Position numbers and translations under genes: made by a program. 64,000 nt of DNA from assembly GCF_000298315.2 (NCBI RefSeq), contig NZ_AEYE02000003.1, forward strand, positions 62,001 to 126,000. The letters are read 5' to 3'. Below the pieces are notes generated by a model that worked only from the letters and a program-made list of their open reading frames with translations, had not been told where the DNA came from and did not search any database. Origin of the DNA: Rhizobium grahamii CCGE 502 (GTDB taxonomy: Bacteria; Pseudomonadota; Alphaproteobacteria; Rhizobiales; Rhizobiaceae). Every line of letters starts with the position of its first letter. Position 1 is the stretch's first letter. Positions 37,184 through 46,282 of the stretch are shown here, one piece after another.

Positions 37184-38059
37184 TTATCCTCGCCAGCTGT
37201 TGCTTTGCTTCAGCTGCGCGAGGGAGGCCGGATAGGTCGGGAACGCGAAGGTAAAGCCTGCTGCTTTCAGCTTGGCGTTCGAGACCCGCTTGTTCTCGCC
37301 GTAGAACGACCGCGCCATGGGCGTGAGTTCGGCAGTCTCAAACGGCTGTTCCGGCGGGGGCTCGACGCCCAGAAGGCGGGCGGCCTCCACAATGACATCC
37401 TGAGGCGGGCCGGGCAGATCGTCGGTGACATTATAGACGCCGCCAAGCCCGCGCTCGGCAAGGAACCGCGTCGCGGATCCGATGTCCTCGACGCGGATGC
37501 GGTTGAAGACCTGGTCTTTCTTGATCAGCCGCCTTGCCGTGCCGCGCTCCAGATTGCAAAACGCATTGCGGCCGGGTCCGTAGATGCCGGAAAGGCGGAG
37601 AACCGCCGCCGGAATATTGTTCTTTGCGCCGATGGCCATCCAGCCATCCTCCGCTTCCAGCCGCTCCTTTGAGCGGCCGGAAACCGGCGTGCAGGGCGTG
37701 TCTTCGGTAACCCAGTTGCCCTTGTGATCGCCGTAGACGCCGACCGTCGAGAGATAGCCGATCCAACGGAGCTTCGGCATCATCTCCCGCAATCGCGCAC
37801 CTGCAAGCCCGATCAGCGGATCGCCGCTTTCCCTCGGAGCAATGGATTGAACGAGATGCGTCGTATCGCGCATCGCGACGCTCAGATCATTTCCCAGGGT
37901 CTCGCCGTCGAAAAGGAACGCGTTGATCCCGAGGCCACGCAAAGCGGCAGCCTTTTCGTCCGTCCGTGTCGTCCCGGTTACGCGCGCCCCATCGGCTATG
38001 AAAGCCTCGGCGATTGCCTTGCCGGAAAAACCGCAGCCGAAAATCATCACATCCATCAT
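37184..38059 (-). CDS. NAD(P)-dependent SDR/epimerase family protein (YeeZ-like)
   Basis: This 291-residue Rossmann-fold protein of the extended SDR type shows an N-terminal [18 protein letters not shown] (GxxGxxG-like nucleotide loop), [20 protein letters not shown] (with the YG-type catalytic region) and [15 protein letters not shown]. It resembles the YeeZ-like nucleoside-diphosphate-sugar epimerases. The ATG at 38059 overlaps the queG stop codon (ATGA), so it is translated coupled to queG. Its substrate is unknown. Confidence 0.9.
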   Translation of the reverse strand: MMDVMIFGCGFSGKAIAEAFIADGARVTGTTRTDEKAAALRGLGINAFLFDGETLGNDLSVAMRDTTHLVQSIAPRESGDPLIGLAGARLREMMPKLRWIGYLSTVGVYGDHKGNWVTEDTPCTPVSGRSKERLEAEDGWMAIGAKNNIPAAVLRLSGIYGPGRNAFCNLERGTARRLIKKDQVFNRIRVEDIGSATRFLAERGLGGVYNVTDDLPGPPQDVIVEAARLLGVEPPPEQPFETAELTPMARSFYGENKRVSNAKLKAAGFTFAFPTYPASLAQLKQSNSWRG

Positions 38060-39204
38060 ACAGCTCCCGCTAGCCGCCATTCGTCCCTGACATCGCTGTC
38101 CGATTCATCTGGCCTTTGTGCCGCAAAGGCAGCGAATTCACCAGCCTCGAAAAGGCGTGAAAGCGCCCAGACCGCCATGCCACGTACGACGGGCGAGGGG
38201 TCCTGCGACAGCGCCCGACATCGCTCCACAAAGCGGCGGTCACCCGAATTGCCAGCAGCGATGAGCACATTGCGGATGAAGCGGTCGCGGCCGATCCGCT
38301 TGACCGGCGAGCCGCTGAAGAATACGCGAAAGGCGGCGTCGTCGAGGCTGAGCAGGAACTCGATCGTCGGTTCCTTCAGGTCCTCCCGGGGCTGCAGCTT
38401 CATTTCGGACGCCTCGTGGGCAAACTTATTCCATGGGCAGACGGCGAGGCAATCATCACAGCCATAAATCCGATTGCCAATCAGCGGACGTAGTCCCGGA
38501 TCAATCGGCCCCTTGTGCTCGATGGTCAGGTACGAAATGCAGCGTCGCGCGTCGATTTGATAGGGTGCCGGGAATGCATTGGTCGGGCAGATGTCGAGAC
38601 AGGCACGACAGGAGCCGCAGTGGTCGACTTCGGCGGCATCTATATTCAGATCCGCGGTCGTGAACATCGAGCCGAGAAAGAGCCACGAGCCGAGTTCGCG
38701 GCTGACGAGGTTCGTATGCTTGCCCTGCCAGCCGAGGCCGGCCGCAGCTGCAAGCGGCTTCTCCATGACAGGCGCCGTATCGACGAAGACCTTTACATCC
38801 GCCCCGGCGCGCGCCGCAAAACGTGTCGCAATTTCCTTCAGCCGTCCCTTGATGACGTCGTGATAGTCGCGATTGCGCGCATAGACGGAGATCGCAGCCT
38901 TGTCGGGTTTTGCCAGAATATCGCGGGGATCTTCATCCGGCCCATAATTCAGGCCGAAGACGACGATCGACCTGACATCGCTCCAGAGCGTGCGGGGATC
39001 GCCCCGCCTGTCGCGGGTTTCCGCCATCCAGTCCATCGTGCCATGCCGCCCGGCGTCGATGAATTCGCCAAGACGCTCCTTGGCTTCGGGGATGGCGTCG
39101 GGTCGGGTGATGCGACAGAGATCGAATCCGAGTGCCTTCGCCTCCGAACGAACGAAGGCGGTGAGCGTGTCGCGGCGTTTCTGTTCCTTGTTTTCTGTGG
39201 CCAT
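38056..39204 (-). CDS. queG: Epoxyqueuosine reductase
   Basis: This 382-residue cobalamin-dependent enzyme performs the final step of queuosine synthesis, reducing epoxyqueuosine in tRNA. Two [4Fe-4S] clusters are evident: Cys196, 199, 202 and 206 ([12 protein letters not shown]) and Cys222, 249, 252 and 256 ([14 protein letters not shown]). The N-terminal cobalamin-binding domain has [17 protein letters not shown] and the [25 protein letters not shown] stretch. A HEAT-like tail ([15 protein letters not shown]) closes the protein. It is followed by the overlapping SDR gene and preceded by a GST gene, all on one strand. Confidence 0.97.
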   Translation of the reverse strand: MATENKEQKRRDTLTAFVRSEAKALGFDLCRITRPDAIPEAKERLGEFIDAGRHGTMDWMAETRDRRGDPRTLWSDVRSIVVFGLNYGPDEDPRDILAKPDKAAISVYARNRDYHDVIKGRLKEIATRFAARAGADVKVFVDTAPVMEKPLAAAAGLGWQGKHTNLVSRELGSWLFLGSMFTTADLNIDAAEVDHCGSCRACLDICPTNAFPAPYQIDARRCISYLTIEHKGPIDPGLRPLIGNRIYGCDDCLAVCPWNKFAHEASEMKLQPREDLKEPTIEFLLSLDDAAFRVFFSGSPVKRIGRDRFIRNVLIAAGNSGDRRFVERCRALSQDPSPVVRGMAVWALSRLFEAGEFAAFAAQRPDESDSDVRDEWRLAGAV

Positions 39205-39216
39205 CGAAGGCCCTCG

Positions 39217-39909
39217 TCAGAAATCCAGATCGGCGTAGTGGGACACCGGTGTCAGGCCCCGTACGCGTTCGGTGAGCAGGGGCCGGAAGGATGGACGCGA
39301 CTTCAGGCGCTGATACCACTCCTTGACGACAGGCGCTTCCGACCAGTCGATCTCGCCGAGATAGTCGAGAATGGAAACGGCGGAGGCGGCAGCCAGGTCG
39401 GCATAGCTCATGCGGTCGCCGGCCAGCCACTGGCGCGAGCCTGCGAGCCATGTGAGGTACTTCATATGCTGGCGGATGTTTGCCCGTGCCGTGCGAAGGA
39501 TCTTCGAGTCAGGCGCACCGCCTCCCTGGTCCGCCGTCATCTGCAGCTTGTAGACCCGCTCGCGGGCAAGCGGCCTGGTGACGTCGGTTTCCATCTTCTG
39601 CATGAACCACTCCGCCAGCCGGCGGATTTCGGCGCGCTGGAACGGATCTTCTGCGAGTAGTCGGCGATCCCGCTTGAGCACGCCATGCGTCTCGTCGAGA
39701 TACTCCGAGATAACTGTGGCACCGCAGAGCGCCCGCATGCTGTCATCGACATACACCGGCAAGGTTCCGGCCGGGTTCAGCGCGAGGAAATCCCGCCGCT
39801 TCTCCCATGTCTGTTCTTCGATCAGATCCGCCTGATAGCCGTACTCCGTCAGGATCAGCCGAACGAAGCGTGATGCGGATGACATGGGGTGATGATAGAG
39901 CGTGGGCAT
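39217..39909 (-). CDS. Glutathione S-transferase family protein
   Basis: This 230-residue GST has an N-terminal thioredoxin domain starting MPTLYHHPMSSASRFVRLIL (Ser-rich active-site loop), NPAGTLPVYVDD (cis-Pro loop) and VISEYLDET. The helical C-terminal domain includes SYADLAAASAVSILDYLG and ends WYQRLKSRPSFRPLL. It is 12 bp upstream of queG on the same strand, so it probably starts the GST-queG-SDR operon. The substrate cannot be predicted. Confidence 0.93.
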   Translation of the reverse strand: MPTLYHHPMSSASRFVRLILTEYGYQADLIEEQTWEKRRDFLALNPAGTLPVYVDDSMRALCGATVISEYLDETHGVLKRDRRLLAEDPFQRAEIRRLAEWFMQKMETDVTRPLARERVYKLQMTADQGGGAPDSKILRTARANIRQHMKYLTWLAGSRQWLAGDRMSYADLAAASAVSILDYLGEIDWSEAPVVKEWYQRLKSRPSFRPLLTERVRGLTPVSHYADLDF

Positions 39910-40156
39910 CGATTCTCGGATTTTTGATGGCTGTGGGTGCGTTGCGGGAGCGCGATGATCATAGCGCCCTAGTCATGACTTATTCGTTGAAGCTATAGGA
40001 GTTTGGTCCTTCCAATACAAGCGAGTCGGACAGCCGACCGCCTGGACAAGGGATGTGTACGCGCCAAAAACCGATTTTTGCCTTCCCGCCCTGCCTTCGT
40101 CACTTACGGCCGCCATAACCCCCACGCAGCCGACCAAATTTCCACGGAGAGAATGT

Positions 40157-40954
40157 ATGGAATATGTGAACTCTATAATTCTAGGCATAATAGAGGGAAT
40201 TACCGAGTTTCTGCCGATTTCGAGCACTGGCCACCTTATCATTGCCGAACAATGGCTCGGCCACCGCTCGGACATGTTCAACATTGTCATTCAGGCTGGT
40301 GCCATCCTCGCCGTCACCATTATCTACTGGCGGCGCCTCGTGGATCTCGTTCTCGGATGGCGTGATCCGCGAAACCGCGCCTATGCCGCCAAGCTGATTG
40401 TCGCATTTCTGATCACGGCCGTCCTCGGGCTGATCGTCAAGAAGCTCGGCTTCGAATTGCCGGAGAACGCAACACCGATCGCCTGGGCGCTGATCATCGG
40501 CGGCGTCTGGATGATCTTTGCCGAGTGGGCCGCCGCGCGTAGGCCCCCGCACAAGGAAATTACCTGGCTTGTTGCCATCCTGGTCGGCATTGCCCAGGTC
40601 GTCGCAGGCGTTTTCCCGGGAACTTCCCGTTCGGGTGCCACGATCTTCGTCGCCATGTTGGCCGGCACCGGCAACCGCGCTGCGGCGACCGAATTCGCCT
40701 TCCTGGTCGGCATTCCGACCATGTATGCTGCCAGCGCCTACGAACTGTTGAAGACGTTCAAGGATGGCGGCGCAGCAAATGAGAACTGGACGAGCCTCGG
40801 TATCGCCTTCGTCGTCTCGACGATCGTCGCGTTCGTGGCCGTGAAGTGGCTGCTCTCCTATATCCGCAGCAACCGTTTTACGATGTTTGCCATCTACCGC
40901 ATCATTCTGGGCGCCATTCTGCTTGGCATGGCCGCGACTGGGGTGATCGCCTGA
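40157..40954 (+). CDS. uppP: Undecaprenyl-diphosphatase
   Basis: This 265-residue inner-membrane phosphatase recycles undecaprenyl pyrophosphate to the monophosphate carrier for peptidoglycan and other glycans. The BacA family motifs are present: GIIEGITEFLPISSTGHLI (EGxTEFLPISSTGH) and VAGVFPGTSRSGATI. Eight transmembrane helices are expected. The ATG at 40157 is chosen by the conserved N-terminus; an out-of-frame ATG lies 4 bases before it. A strong hairpin follows the stop codon. Resistance to bacitracin is a known side effect of this family. Confidence 0.97.
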   Translation: MEYVNSIILGIIEGITEFLPISSTGHLIIAEQWLGHRSDMFNIVIQAGAILAVTIIYWRRLVDLVLGWRDPRNRAYAAKLIVAFLITAVLGLIVKKLGFELPENATPIAWALIIGGVWMIFAEWAAARRPPHKEITWLVAILVGIAQVVAGVFPGTSRSGATIFVAMLAGTGNRAAATEFAFLVGIPTMYAASAYELLKTFKDGGAANENWTSLGIAFVVSTIVAFVAVKWLLSYIRSNRFTMFAIYRIILGAILLGMAATGVIA

Positions 40955-40969
40955 GATAGCTTTTGACTG

Positions 40970-41000
40970 CCGCATTTGCGCACTGATCGCGCAAATGCGG
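40970..41000 (+). repeat. Perfect 12-bp hairpin downstream of uppP
   Basis: CCGCATTTGCGC and GCGCAAATGCGG pair perfectly around ACTGATC, 16 bp after the uppP stop. No U run follows, so it is either a weak terminator or an mRNA 3'-end stabiliser working with the bidirectional terminator at 41044-41072. Confidence 0.6.
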
Positions 41001-41043
41001 ATTGCCCGACGAAGTGACAAACACTTCAGGTGTCTGACGGCAC

Positions 41044-41072
41044 AAAAAAACCGGCGAAGAGCGCCGGTTTTT
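41044..41072. terminator. Bidirectional intrinsic terminator
   Basis: A run of A, then ACCGGCG, loop AAGAG, CGCCGGT and a run of T (41068-41072). With flanking A/T runs on both sides it works in either direction: for uppP from the left and for the small exported-peptide gene from the right, whose stop codon is at 41075-41077. Confidence 0.85.
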
Positions 41073-41074
41073 CA

Positions 41075-41227
41075 TTACCGGCTGATGGAGCCGGTCTCGC
41101 AGGGATCGATGCCATAAGCTGGCGAGCACTCGCCCTTCACCGCCGCAACCGAGCCGGGTGCAATGAAGGAGCCTGCCAGAATAACCAGCGCCGCGCACGC
41201 AAACAGAAGCGCGATTGACCTACCCAT
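41075..41227 (-). CDS. Small exported peptide with one Cys pair (50 aa), unknown function
   Basis: This short frame encodes 50 residues. The first 28 are a clear signal peptide (MGRSIALLFACAALVILAG...); the mature part is AVKGECSPAYGIDPCETGSISR, with two cysteines nine residues apart. AAAGG lies 10 bases before the ATG, and a bidirectional terminator starts directly after the stop. These three signs together support a real gene. No family is recognised. It lies convergent to uppP. Confidence 0.65.
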   Translation of the reverse strand: MGRSIALLFACAALVILAGSFIAPGSVAAVKGECSPAYGIDPCETGSISR

Positions 41228-41451
41228 CGAAGAAAGCCTTTCAAAGTCGTTAGCGCGCCGTCAAGGCGCTGAGTCCATTGGGAGACGCGCGGGGTGTGTA
41301 GTCAGTGGAATGACAAATAGCAATAAATGTTCCTGCTAAATTTGGTGTTAATTCCGCTAATTTTTTGGTGCGGCTTTTATGCAACGAGTGCCTTGCCGGC
41401 ACAGAGAAAAAAGCACGCGCAACTTGCGCGATTCCGGAAAACTCTTCCAAG

Positions 41452-41480
41452 AAAATGCCGCCCGCGATCCCGCGAGCGGC
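41452..41480 (-). terminator. Intrinsic terminator of the NDUFA9-like gene
   Basis: On the minus strand GCCGCTCGCG pairs with CGCGGGCGGC (one T-G wobble) around a GGAT loop, followed by ATTTTC. It lies 27 bp after the stop of the gene ending at 41507. Confidence 0.75.
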
Positions 41481-41506
41481 ACACCTAGATAGAAGTGGCA
41501 GCAGCC

Positions 41507-42487
41507 TTAGGCGGCCTTGCCCGAGCCGGTGTATTGGCCGTGCGGACGATACTGCACGAGGTACGACCCGATGACCGAGCTCACCAGAGTGGGCGTGACG
41601 CCGATGCCTTTCAGCGTGCGGCCTTCGGCTTCGGCTTCCTTCGAGACGACGTTGTTCTTCCTCAGAAGGCGCACTTGGTCCGCCGTGATCGGCGGCGTGA
41701 TGAACGGAACGAGCGAGGCAATGCTGCCGATCATCGAGGCGATGCCGAACGGAAGCGACACGAGGCGGTTCTTGCGCCAGGTTGTCTTCAGCATGATTTC
41801 GAGACATTCGCGGAACGTCAGCACTTCGGGGCCACCAAGCTCGAAGATTTCGCCGGCGGCAACCTTGCCCTCGATAGCCTTTGCGACCGCTTCGGCAACG
41901 TCTACGACGTAGACCGGCTGGAATTTCGTCTTGCCGCCGCCAATCAGCGGCAGCATCGGCGACATGCGCGCCATGTCGGCGAACTTGTTGAAGAAGCTGT
42001 CCTCGGGGCCGAAGACCACCGACGGACGATAGATGATGGCGTCCGGCTTGATCGCGTGGATTGCCGCCTCGGCGCGACCCTTCGTGCGGGCATATCCGGA
42101 GTCAGAATGGGCATGTGCGCCAATCGCCGAGATGTGGATCAGCTTGGCACCGACGCCGCGCGCGGCTTCGGCAACCGCACGCGCACCGAATTCCTGAACC
42201 GCCTCGAAGGAGTTGCGGCCGGCTTCGTGGAGGATGCCGACGCAGTTCACCACATAGTCGGCGCCGTCGACCGCACGATCGACCGAGTTGCGGTAGCGCA
42301 GGTTCGCCTGGACAAAAGAAATCTGGCCGACATTGCCGAGTGGCTGCAGGAAGCCGGCGAGATCGGGACGGCGGACGGCAACACGGATGCGGTAGCCGCG
42401 CTTTGCCAGCTCGCGAACGATATGCCTGCCGATGAAGCCGGACCCTCCGAACACGGTGACGAGTGGCGGCAGGTTGGCAAGGGTCAT
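41507..42487 (-). CDS. Complex I NDUFA9 subunit family protein
   Basis: This 326-residue atypical SDR is related to the NDUFA9 accessory subunit of respiratory complex I. The nucleotide-binding loop is TVFGGSGFIGRHIVREL near residue 12. Further marks are VNCVGILHEAG, HISAIGAHAHSDSGYARTKGRAE (the active-site Tyr/Lys pair is YARTK) and a hydrophobic C-terminal part. In bacteria these proteins probably bind NADPH as an assembly or stability factor; this is inference. The ATG at 42487 follows GAGGAG. A terminator follows the gene. Confidence 0.92.
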   Translation of the reverse strand: MTLANLPPLVTVFGGSGFIGRHIVRELAKRGYRIRVAVRRPDLAGFLQPLGNVGQISFVQANLRYRNSVDRAVDGADYVVNCVGILHEAGRNSFEAVQEFGARAVAEAARGVGAKLIHISAIGAHAHSDSGYARTKGRAEAAIHAIKPDAIIYRPSVVFGPEDSFFNKFADMARMSPMLPLIGGGKTKFQPVYVVDVAEAVAKAIEGKVAAGEIFELGGPEVLTFRECLEIMLKTTWRKNRLVSLPFGIASMIGSIASLVPFITPPITADQVRLLRKNNVVSKEAEAEGRTLKGIGVTPTLVSSVIGSYLVQYRPHGQYTGSGKAA

Positions 42488-42599
42488 GGCAGGCTCCTCG
42501 AGAGGCTCAGGTGTGTGGTCGATGTGGTTTCGTCTTAGACCAATCACGGCGCGACGAAAAGGGCCATCGCGACGCAGTTCTCACCGCTTAGAACTCGTC

Positions 42600-42887
42600 T
42601 CAGATGCCTTCGACGACGACCATCTCGGCATCGGCGATTTCCTGGCGGATTTTCGCTGCGATCTGGTATTCCGGTGAATTGTAGCAATCGACGGCGTGCT
42701 GCATCGAGGGAAATTCGATGACCACGTTGCGTGCGCGGGACTTGCCCTCGAGCTCCGTGATCGCGCCGCCACGGGCGAGGAAGTTGGCGCCGTACTTGTC
42801 GAAGGCCAGCTTTCCTGCCGCGACATAGTCCTTGTAACGCTCGAGGTCGCGAACATCGACGCGTGCGATCCAGTATGCTTTTGCCAT
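42600..42887 (-). CDS. DUF1330 domain-containing protein
   Basis: This 95-residue protein has the dimeric alpha/beta-barrel fold typical of DUF1330: MAKAYWIARVDVRDLERYKDYVAA, ARNVVIEFPSMQHAVDCYNSPEYQIA, and a final EMVVVEGI. The domain length is complete. The start at ATG 42887 is chosen over an in-frame ATG six codons earlier. It lies 24 bp after pyrF on the same strand and is probably co-transcribed with it. The function is unknown. Confidence 0.92.
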   Translation of the reverse strand: MAKAYWIARVDVRDLERYKDYVAAGKLAFDKYGANFLARGGAITELEGKSRARNVVIEFPSMQHAVDCYNSPEYQIAAKIRQEIADAEMVVVEGI

Positions 42888-42911
42888 CTGAGTGCTCCCT
42901 GGCATGCTTGG

Positions 42912-43607
42912 TTATTGTAGGACGGTCGCCATTTCGGCGAGGATCGCCCGTGCGGCTTCGCGAGGATCGGCGGCTTTGACGATCGGGCGGGCAACGACCA
43001 GATGGCTGGAGCCGGCCTTCAGTGCGTCGGCCGGCGTCATCACGCGCTTCTGGTCGCCCTTGTCGGCACCGGCAGGGCGAATGCCCGGCGTGACGAGCGC
43101 CATATCGGGGCCGATGATCTTGCGCACGGCCGAGGATTCTTCTGCGGAGCAGACGATGCCGCCCATGCCGGCGAGATGGGCCTGTTCGGCGCGGCGCAGC
43201 ACGAGCGTATGCGGATCATACTCGTAGCCGGCGGCGATCAAGTCCTGCTCGTCCATCGATGTCAGCACGGTGACACCGAGGAGGCAGAGATCGGAGCCCT
43301 TCGCCGCTTCGACCGCAGCTTTCATCGCCTTCGGATAGGCGTGCAGCGTCAGCATCGACATGCCCATCTTGACGATGTTCTCGACGCCTGAGGCAACCGT
43401 GTTGTCGATGTCGAGCAGCTTCATGTCGAGGAAGATCTTCTTGCCGCTCCTGGCAAGATCACGCGCAAATTCCAGGCCGCCGGCAAAGGCCAGCTGATAG
43501 CCGATCTTGTAGAAAACGACGTCGTCGCCGAGCGTATCGACGATCCTTTCGGCCTCTCCAAGCGTTGGAACATCCAGCCCGACGATCAGGCGTTCGCGTG
43601 CGTCCAT
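42912..43607 (-). CDS. pyrF: Orotidine 5'-phosphate decarboxylase
   Basis: This 231-residue TIM-barrel enzyme makes UMP from OMP, the last step of de novo pyrimidine synthesis. The catalytic network is [16 protein letters not shown] (DxKxxDI), with RLIVGLDVP at the first strand and [10 protein letters not shown] and [11 protein letters not shown] for phosphate binding. The ATG at 43607 fits the family's N-terminus; the open frame upstream is the shadow of the phosphatase gene. It follows the histidine-phosphatase gene with 1 bp between and precedes the DUF1330 gene. Confidence 0.97.
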   Translation of the reverse strand: MDARERLIVGLDVPTLGEAERIVDTLGDDVVFYKIGYQLAFAGGLEFARDLARSGKKIFLDMKLLDIDNTVASGVENIVKMGMSMLTLHAYPKAMKAAVEAAKGSDLCLLGVTVLTSMDEQDLIAAGYEYDPHTLVLRRAEQAHLAGMGGIVCSAEESSAVRKIIGPDMALVTPGIRPAGADKGDQKRVMTPADALKAGSSHLVVARPIVKAADPREAARAILAEMATVLQ

Positions 43608-43608
43608 G

Positions 43609-44196
43609 TCACATCCATCCCTGCCACTCTTCGATAGGCGTCCAGTCGCACGAAGGGCGTCGATCCGCAAGGCTGAAACAGTAGAGATTGCCGCCGCCTG
43701 CCGGTTGATCGCCATGTCGCTGGATCGGGCGACCCTCAAGGTGGCACTTGAGCAGCGTACCGACACCTCCGTGTCCGACGAATGCGATGGGCAGGGCGGG
43801 ATTGTGCGACGCGAGGATATCGGCGACAGCGGCAACGACGCGGTGTTGGGCGTCGATCGCTCGCTCCCAGCCTTTGAAGCTTGCCTCGGGATACGCAAAG
43901 AACCAGTCGGCCGCCTTCTCGAACTCCGGCGGGGGCAGGAAACCAGTCGCCGAGCGGTCGTTCTCATGCATGTCGTGGACGATCTCGACGGTCAGCCCGG
44001 CTGCGGCTGCGAGGATCTCGGCGGTCTCGATCGCCTTTGTCTCGTCGCTGGATATGATGCGGCGCAACTGCCTTACCCAGCCTCGTTCCGCGGCCTTGCA
44101 GGCGCGCGCGGTACCGACCTCCGACAGCCCCCATCTCGGCACGGGGACATGAGGGTCGATCTTCACCTGCGGATGCGTGATGTAGAGGCCGAACAC
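43609..44196 (-). CDS. Histidine phosphatase superfamily protein with altered RHG motif
   Basis: This 195-residue protein has the phosphoglycerate-mutase-like fold. The usual N-terminal RHG nucleophile motif is replaced by YITHPQV: the His is kept, but Arg becomes Thr and Gly becomes Pro. Other parts are normal: [31 protein letters not shown] (acid residue) and the second His in [18 protein letters not shown]. It may still be a phosphatase with altered substrate binding. The gene lies between pmtA (5 bp upstream) and pyrF on the same strand. Confidence 0.85.
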   Translation of the reverse strand: MFGLYITHPQVKIDPHVPVPRWGLSEVGTARACKAAERGWVRQLRRIISSDETKAIETAEILAAAAGLTVEIVHDMHENDRSATGFLPPPEFEKAADWFFAYPEASFKGWERAIDAQHRVVAAVADILASHNPALPIAFVGHGGVGTLLKCHLEGRPIQRHGDQPAGGGNLYCFSLADRRPSCDWTPIEEWQGWM

Positions 44197-44201
44197 CTGG
44201 T

Positions 44202-44795
44202 TCAGCCGCGCCGGTAGATCCAGAGCTGCGCCGGCGGAATGTTGCGGACGATGAAGTCGAAGTGCTGGATATGGTAGCGATCCGGCCGCGCGATGATCGG
44301 CGACACGGGGCCGTAGGAAATCTGGACAACGGGCCGGCCGGCAGGCAGGCGGTCGAGCAGGCTCTCGAGCAGCGCGATACGGGCCTGCATCGGAAAGTTC
44401 AGCAGCGGCACGGCGGAAACGACGGAATCAAACGTCTGATCCTTCATGGCGCCGAGCGTCTTGTCGAGATTGAACGCGTCGCCATTGATGAAGTTCACGC
44501 CCGGATAGAGCCGGACCAGATGTTCGTAGAAGTCGGTCGAATATTCGACGGCGACCAGATTTCCTGGCTTCACGCCGCGACTGAGAATGGCTTTGGTGAT
44601 CGCCCCGGTGCCGGGTCCGAGCTCAAGGACCGGCAGTCCGGAGTGCGGATTGATGACGCTTGCCATCTTGCGGGCCGTAATGGAGGAGGTGGGAACGATC
44701 GAACCGACGGTTTTCGGCCCCTGCATCATTCCCTTGAAGAAGCGGATTTCTTCGTCAAACTTCTTGCCCAGCCGTTCCTTCAGGCGCAACGCCAT
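44202..44795 (-). CDS. pmtA: Phosphatidylethanolamine N-methyltransferase
   Basis: This 197-residue SAM-dependent enzyme methylates phosphatidylethanolamine stepwise to phosphatidylcholine on the cytoplasmic membrane. The Rhodobacter/Agrobacterium-type PmtA pattern is clear: KKFDEEIRFFKGMMQGPKTVGSIVPTS at the start, the SAM loop VLELGPGTGAITKAIL near residue 56, and SAVPLLNFP, QISYGPVSPI in the C-terminal half. Phosphatidylcholine synthesis is typical of plant- or animal-associated Rhizobiales. It heads a run pmtA - phosphatase - pyrF - DUF1330. Confidence 0.94.
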   Translation of the reverse strand: MALRLKERLGKKFDEEIRFFKGMMQGPKTVGSIVPTSSITARKMASVINPHSGLPVLELGPGTGAITKAILSRGVKPGNLVAVEYSTDFYEHLVRLYPGVNFINGDAFNLDKTLGAMKDQTFDSVVSAVPLLNFPMQARIALLESLLDRLPAGRPVVQISYGPVSPIIARPDRYHIQHFDFIVRNIPPAQLWIYRRG

Positions 44796-44911
44796 TCCGT
44801 CCTCCTAGATATGTAACAAAACAGCCCGCTCCCTAATTGCAGTCAGTCACCGGGAAAAACAAGGGCAGACGTCGCAATTGGCAAAGTTTGCACGGCAAAT
44901 GCGACGCGCGC

Positions 44912-46030
44912 CTAGACGCGCATCGGCATCAGCACGTAAAGGGCGTCGTCGCCGGCCGTGTCGCGAATGAGCGTCGGCGATCCCGCATCGGCGAGCAGGA
45001 AGATCGCTTCATCGCCGGAAAGCTGTGCGGTGATATCAAGCAGGTATTTGGCGTTGAAGCCGATTTCCATCGCGTCCGTGTCATAGCCAACGGCGACTTC
45101 TTCCGTCGCGCTGCCCGAATCCGGATTGTTGACGGTGAGCAGCAACTGGCCGTCAGAGAGAGCGAGCTTGACGGCGCGACCACGCTCGGAGGAGATCGTC
45201 GAGACGCGGTCGACGGCCTGCGCGAACGTCGTGCAGTCGACACGCATTTCCTTGTCGTTGTTGGCCGGGATAACGCGCTGGTAATCCGGGAATGTGCCGT
45301 CGATCAGCTTCGAGGTCATGACGATCGGGCCGATGCTGAGGCGGATCTTGGCGTCCGACACTTCGACGGTCACCATCGCATCCGGAACATCGACGAGCTT
45401 CTGCAGTTCACCGACGGTCTTGCGCGGGATGATGATGCCGGGCATGCCTTCGGAGCCCGATGGCGCATCGACGTCGGCGCGGGCGAGGCGATGGCCGTCG
45501 GTTGCGACGGCGCGCAGCTTCAGATCGCCCTGGCTTTCGATGGTGTGGAAGAAGATACCGTTCAGATAGTAGCGGGTTTCCTCGGTCGAGATCGCGAACT
45601 GGGTGCGATCAATCAACATCTTGAGGTCCGTCGCCTTCAGCTTGAAGGTGTGGCTGAAGGTGCCGGCGGTGAGATCCGGGAAGTCGGACTGCGGCAGGCA
45701 CTGCAGCGAGAACTTGGAGCGACCGGACGCGACAGTCATCGAGCCGCCGTCTGTGCTCGTCGCCAGCAGGACTTCGGAACCGTCAGGCAGCTTGCGCACG
45801 ATGTCGTAAAGAAGATGGGCAGGAACGGTGGTAGCGCCGGCCTGTTCGACGTTCGCAGGCGTCGCCTCGGTCACCTCGAGATCGAGGTCGGTCGCCTTCA
45901 TGTCGAGGTTCTGACCATCGGCGCGCAGCAGGATGTTGGACAGGATCGGGATCGTGTTCCGGCGTTCGACCACGCGATGCACGTGGTTCAGCGACTTCAA
46001 AAGGTTGGACCGCTCAATTGTAATACGCAT
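44912..46030 (-). CDS. dnaN: DNA polymerase III subunit beta (sliding clamp)
   Basis: This 372-residue clamp protein forms a dimeric ring that tethers DNA polymerase III to DNA. The three clamp domains are seen as MRITIERSNLLKSLNHVHRVVERRNTIPILSNIL, FPDLTAGTFSHTFKLKATDLKMLIDRTQFAISTEETRYYLNGIFF, and RVIPANNDKEMRVDCTTF. The C-terminus ends DALYVLMPMRV, the usual VMPMR(L/V) end. The length is normal. dnaA is not nearby, which is common in rhizobia. It stands alone, divergent from rsmI. Confidence 0.98.
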   Translation of the reverse strand: MRITIERSNLLKSLNHVHRVVERRNTIPILSNILLRADGQNLDMKATDLDLEVTEATPANVEQAGATTVPAHLLYDIVRKLPDGSEVLLATSTDGGSMTVASGRSKFSLQCLPQSDFPDLTAGTFSHTFKLKATDLKMLIDRTQFAISTEETRYYLNGIFFHTIESQGDLKLRAVATDGHRLARADVDAPSGSEGMPGIIIPRKTVGELQKLVDVPDAMVTVEVSDAKIRLSIGPIVMTSKLIDGTFPDYQRVIPANNDKEMRVDCTTFAQAVDRVSTISSERGRAVKLALSDGQLLLTVNNPDSGSATEEVAVGYDTDAMEIGFNAKYLLDITAQLSGDEAIFLLADAGSPTLIRDTAGDDALYVLMPMRV

Positions 46031-46282
46031 GGGATGCTACCGCTTTCGACCGTTACTGCTTGGGCGCGCATGCTGCGCGCCGCAAGGAATGCCTTTGCCC
46101 AAAAGGGACCGTAGAGTGGATAGGCAAAATGGCAGGATTTTGAGACCGATTGCAAGAGGCGCAAATGGCCGCGCCACTGCAATTGCCGTTTTCCGGTGCA
46201 ATGCACACAGAAATTGCTGCGGCCTTGCCGAAAGGCGGGGTCTCGCCCATAACAGCGGAAACCAGAGAAGAGTATCGATACC

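Noticed and set aside
46070-46095. GCGCGCATGCTGCGCGC inverted repeat upstream of dnaN
   Set aside because: Short, G+C-driven palindrome with no supporting context; likely incidental.
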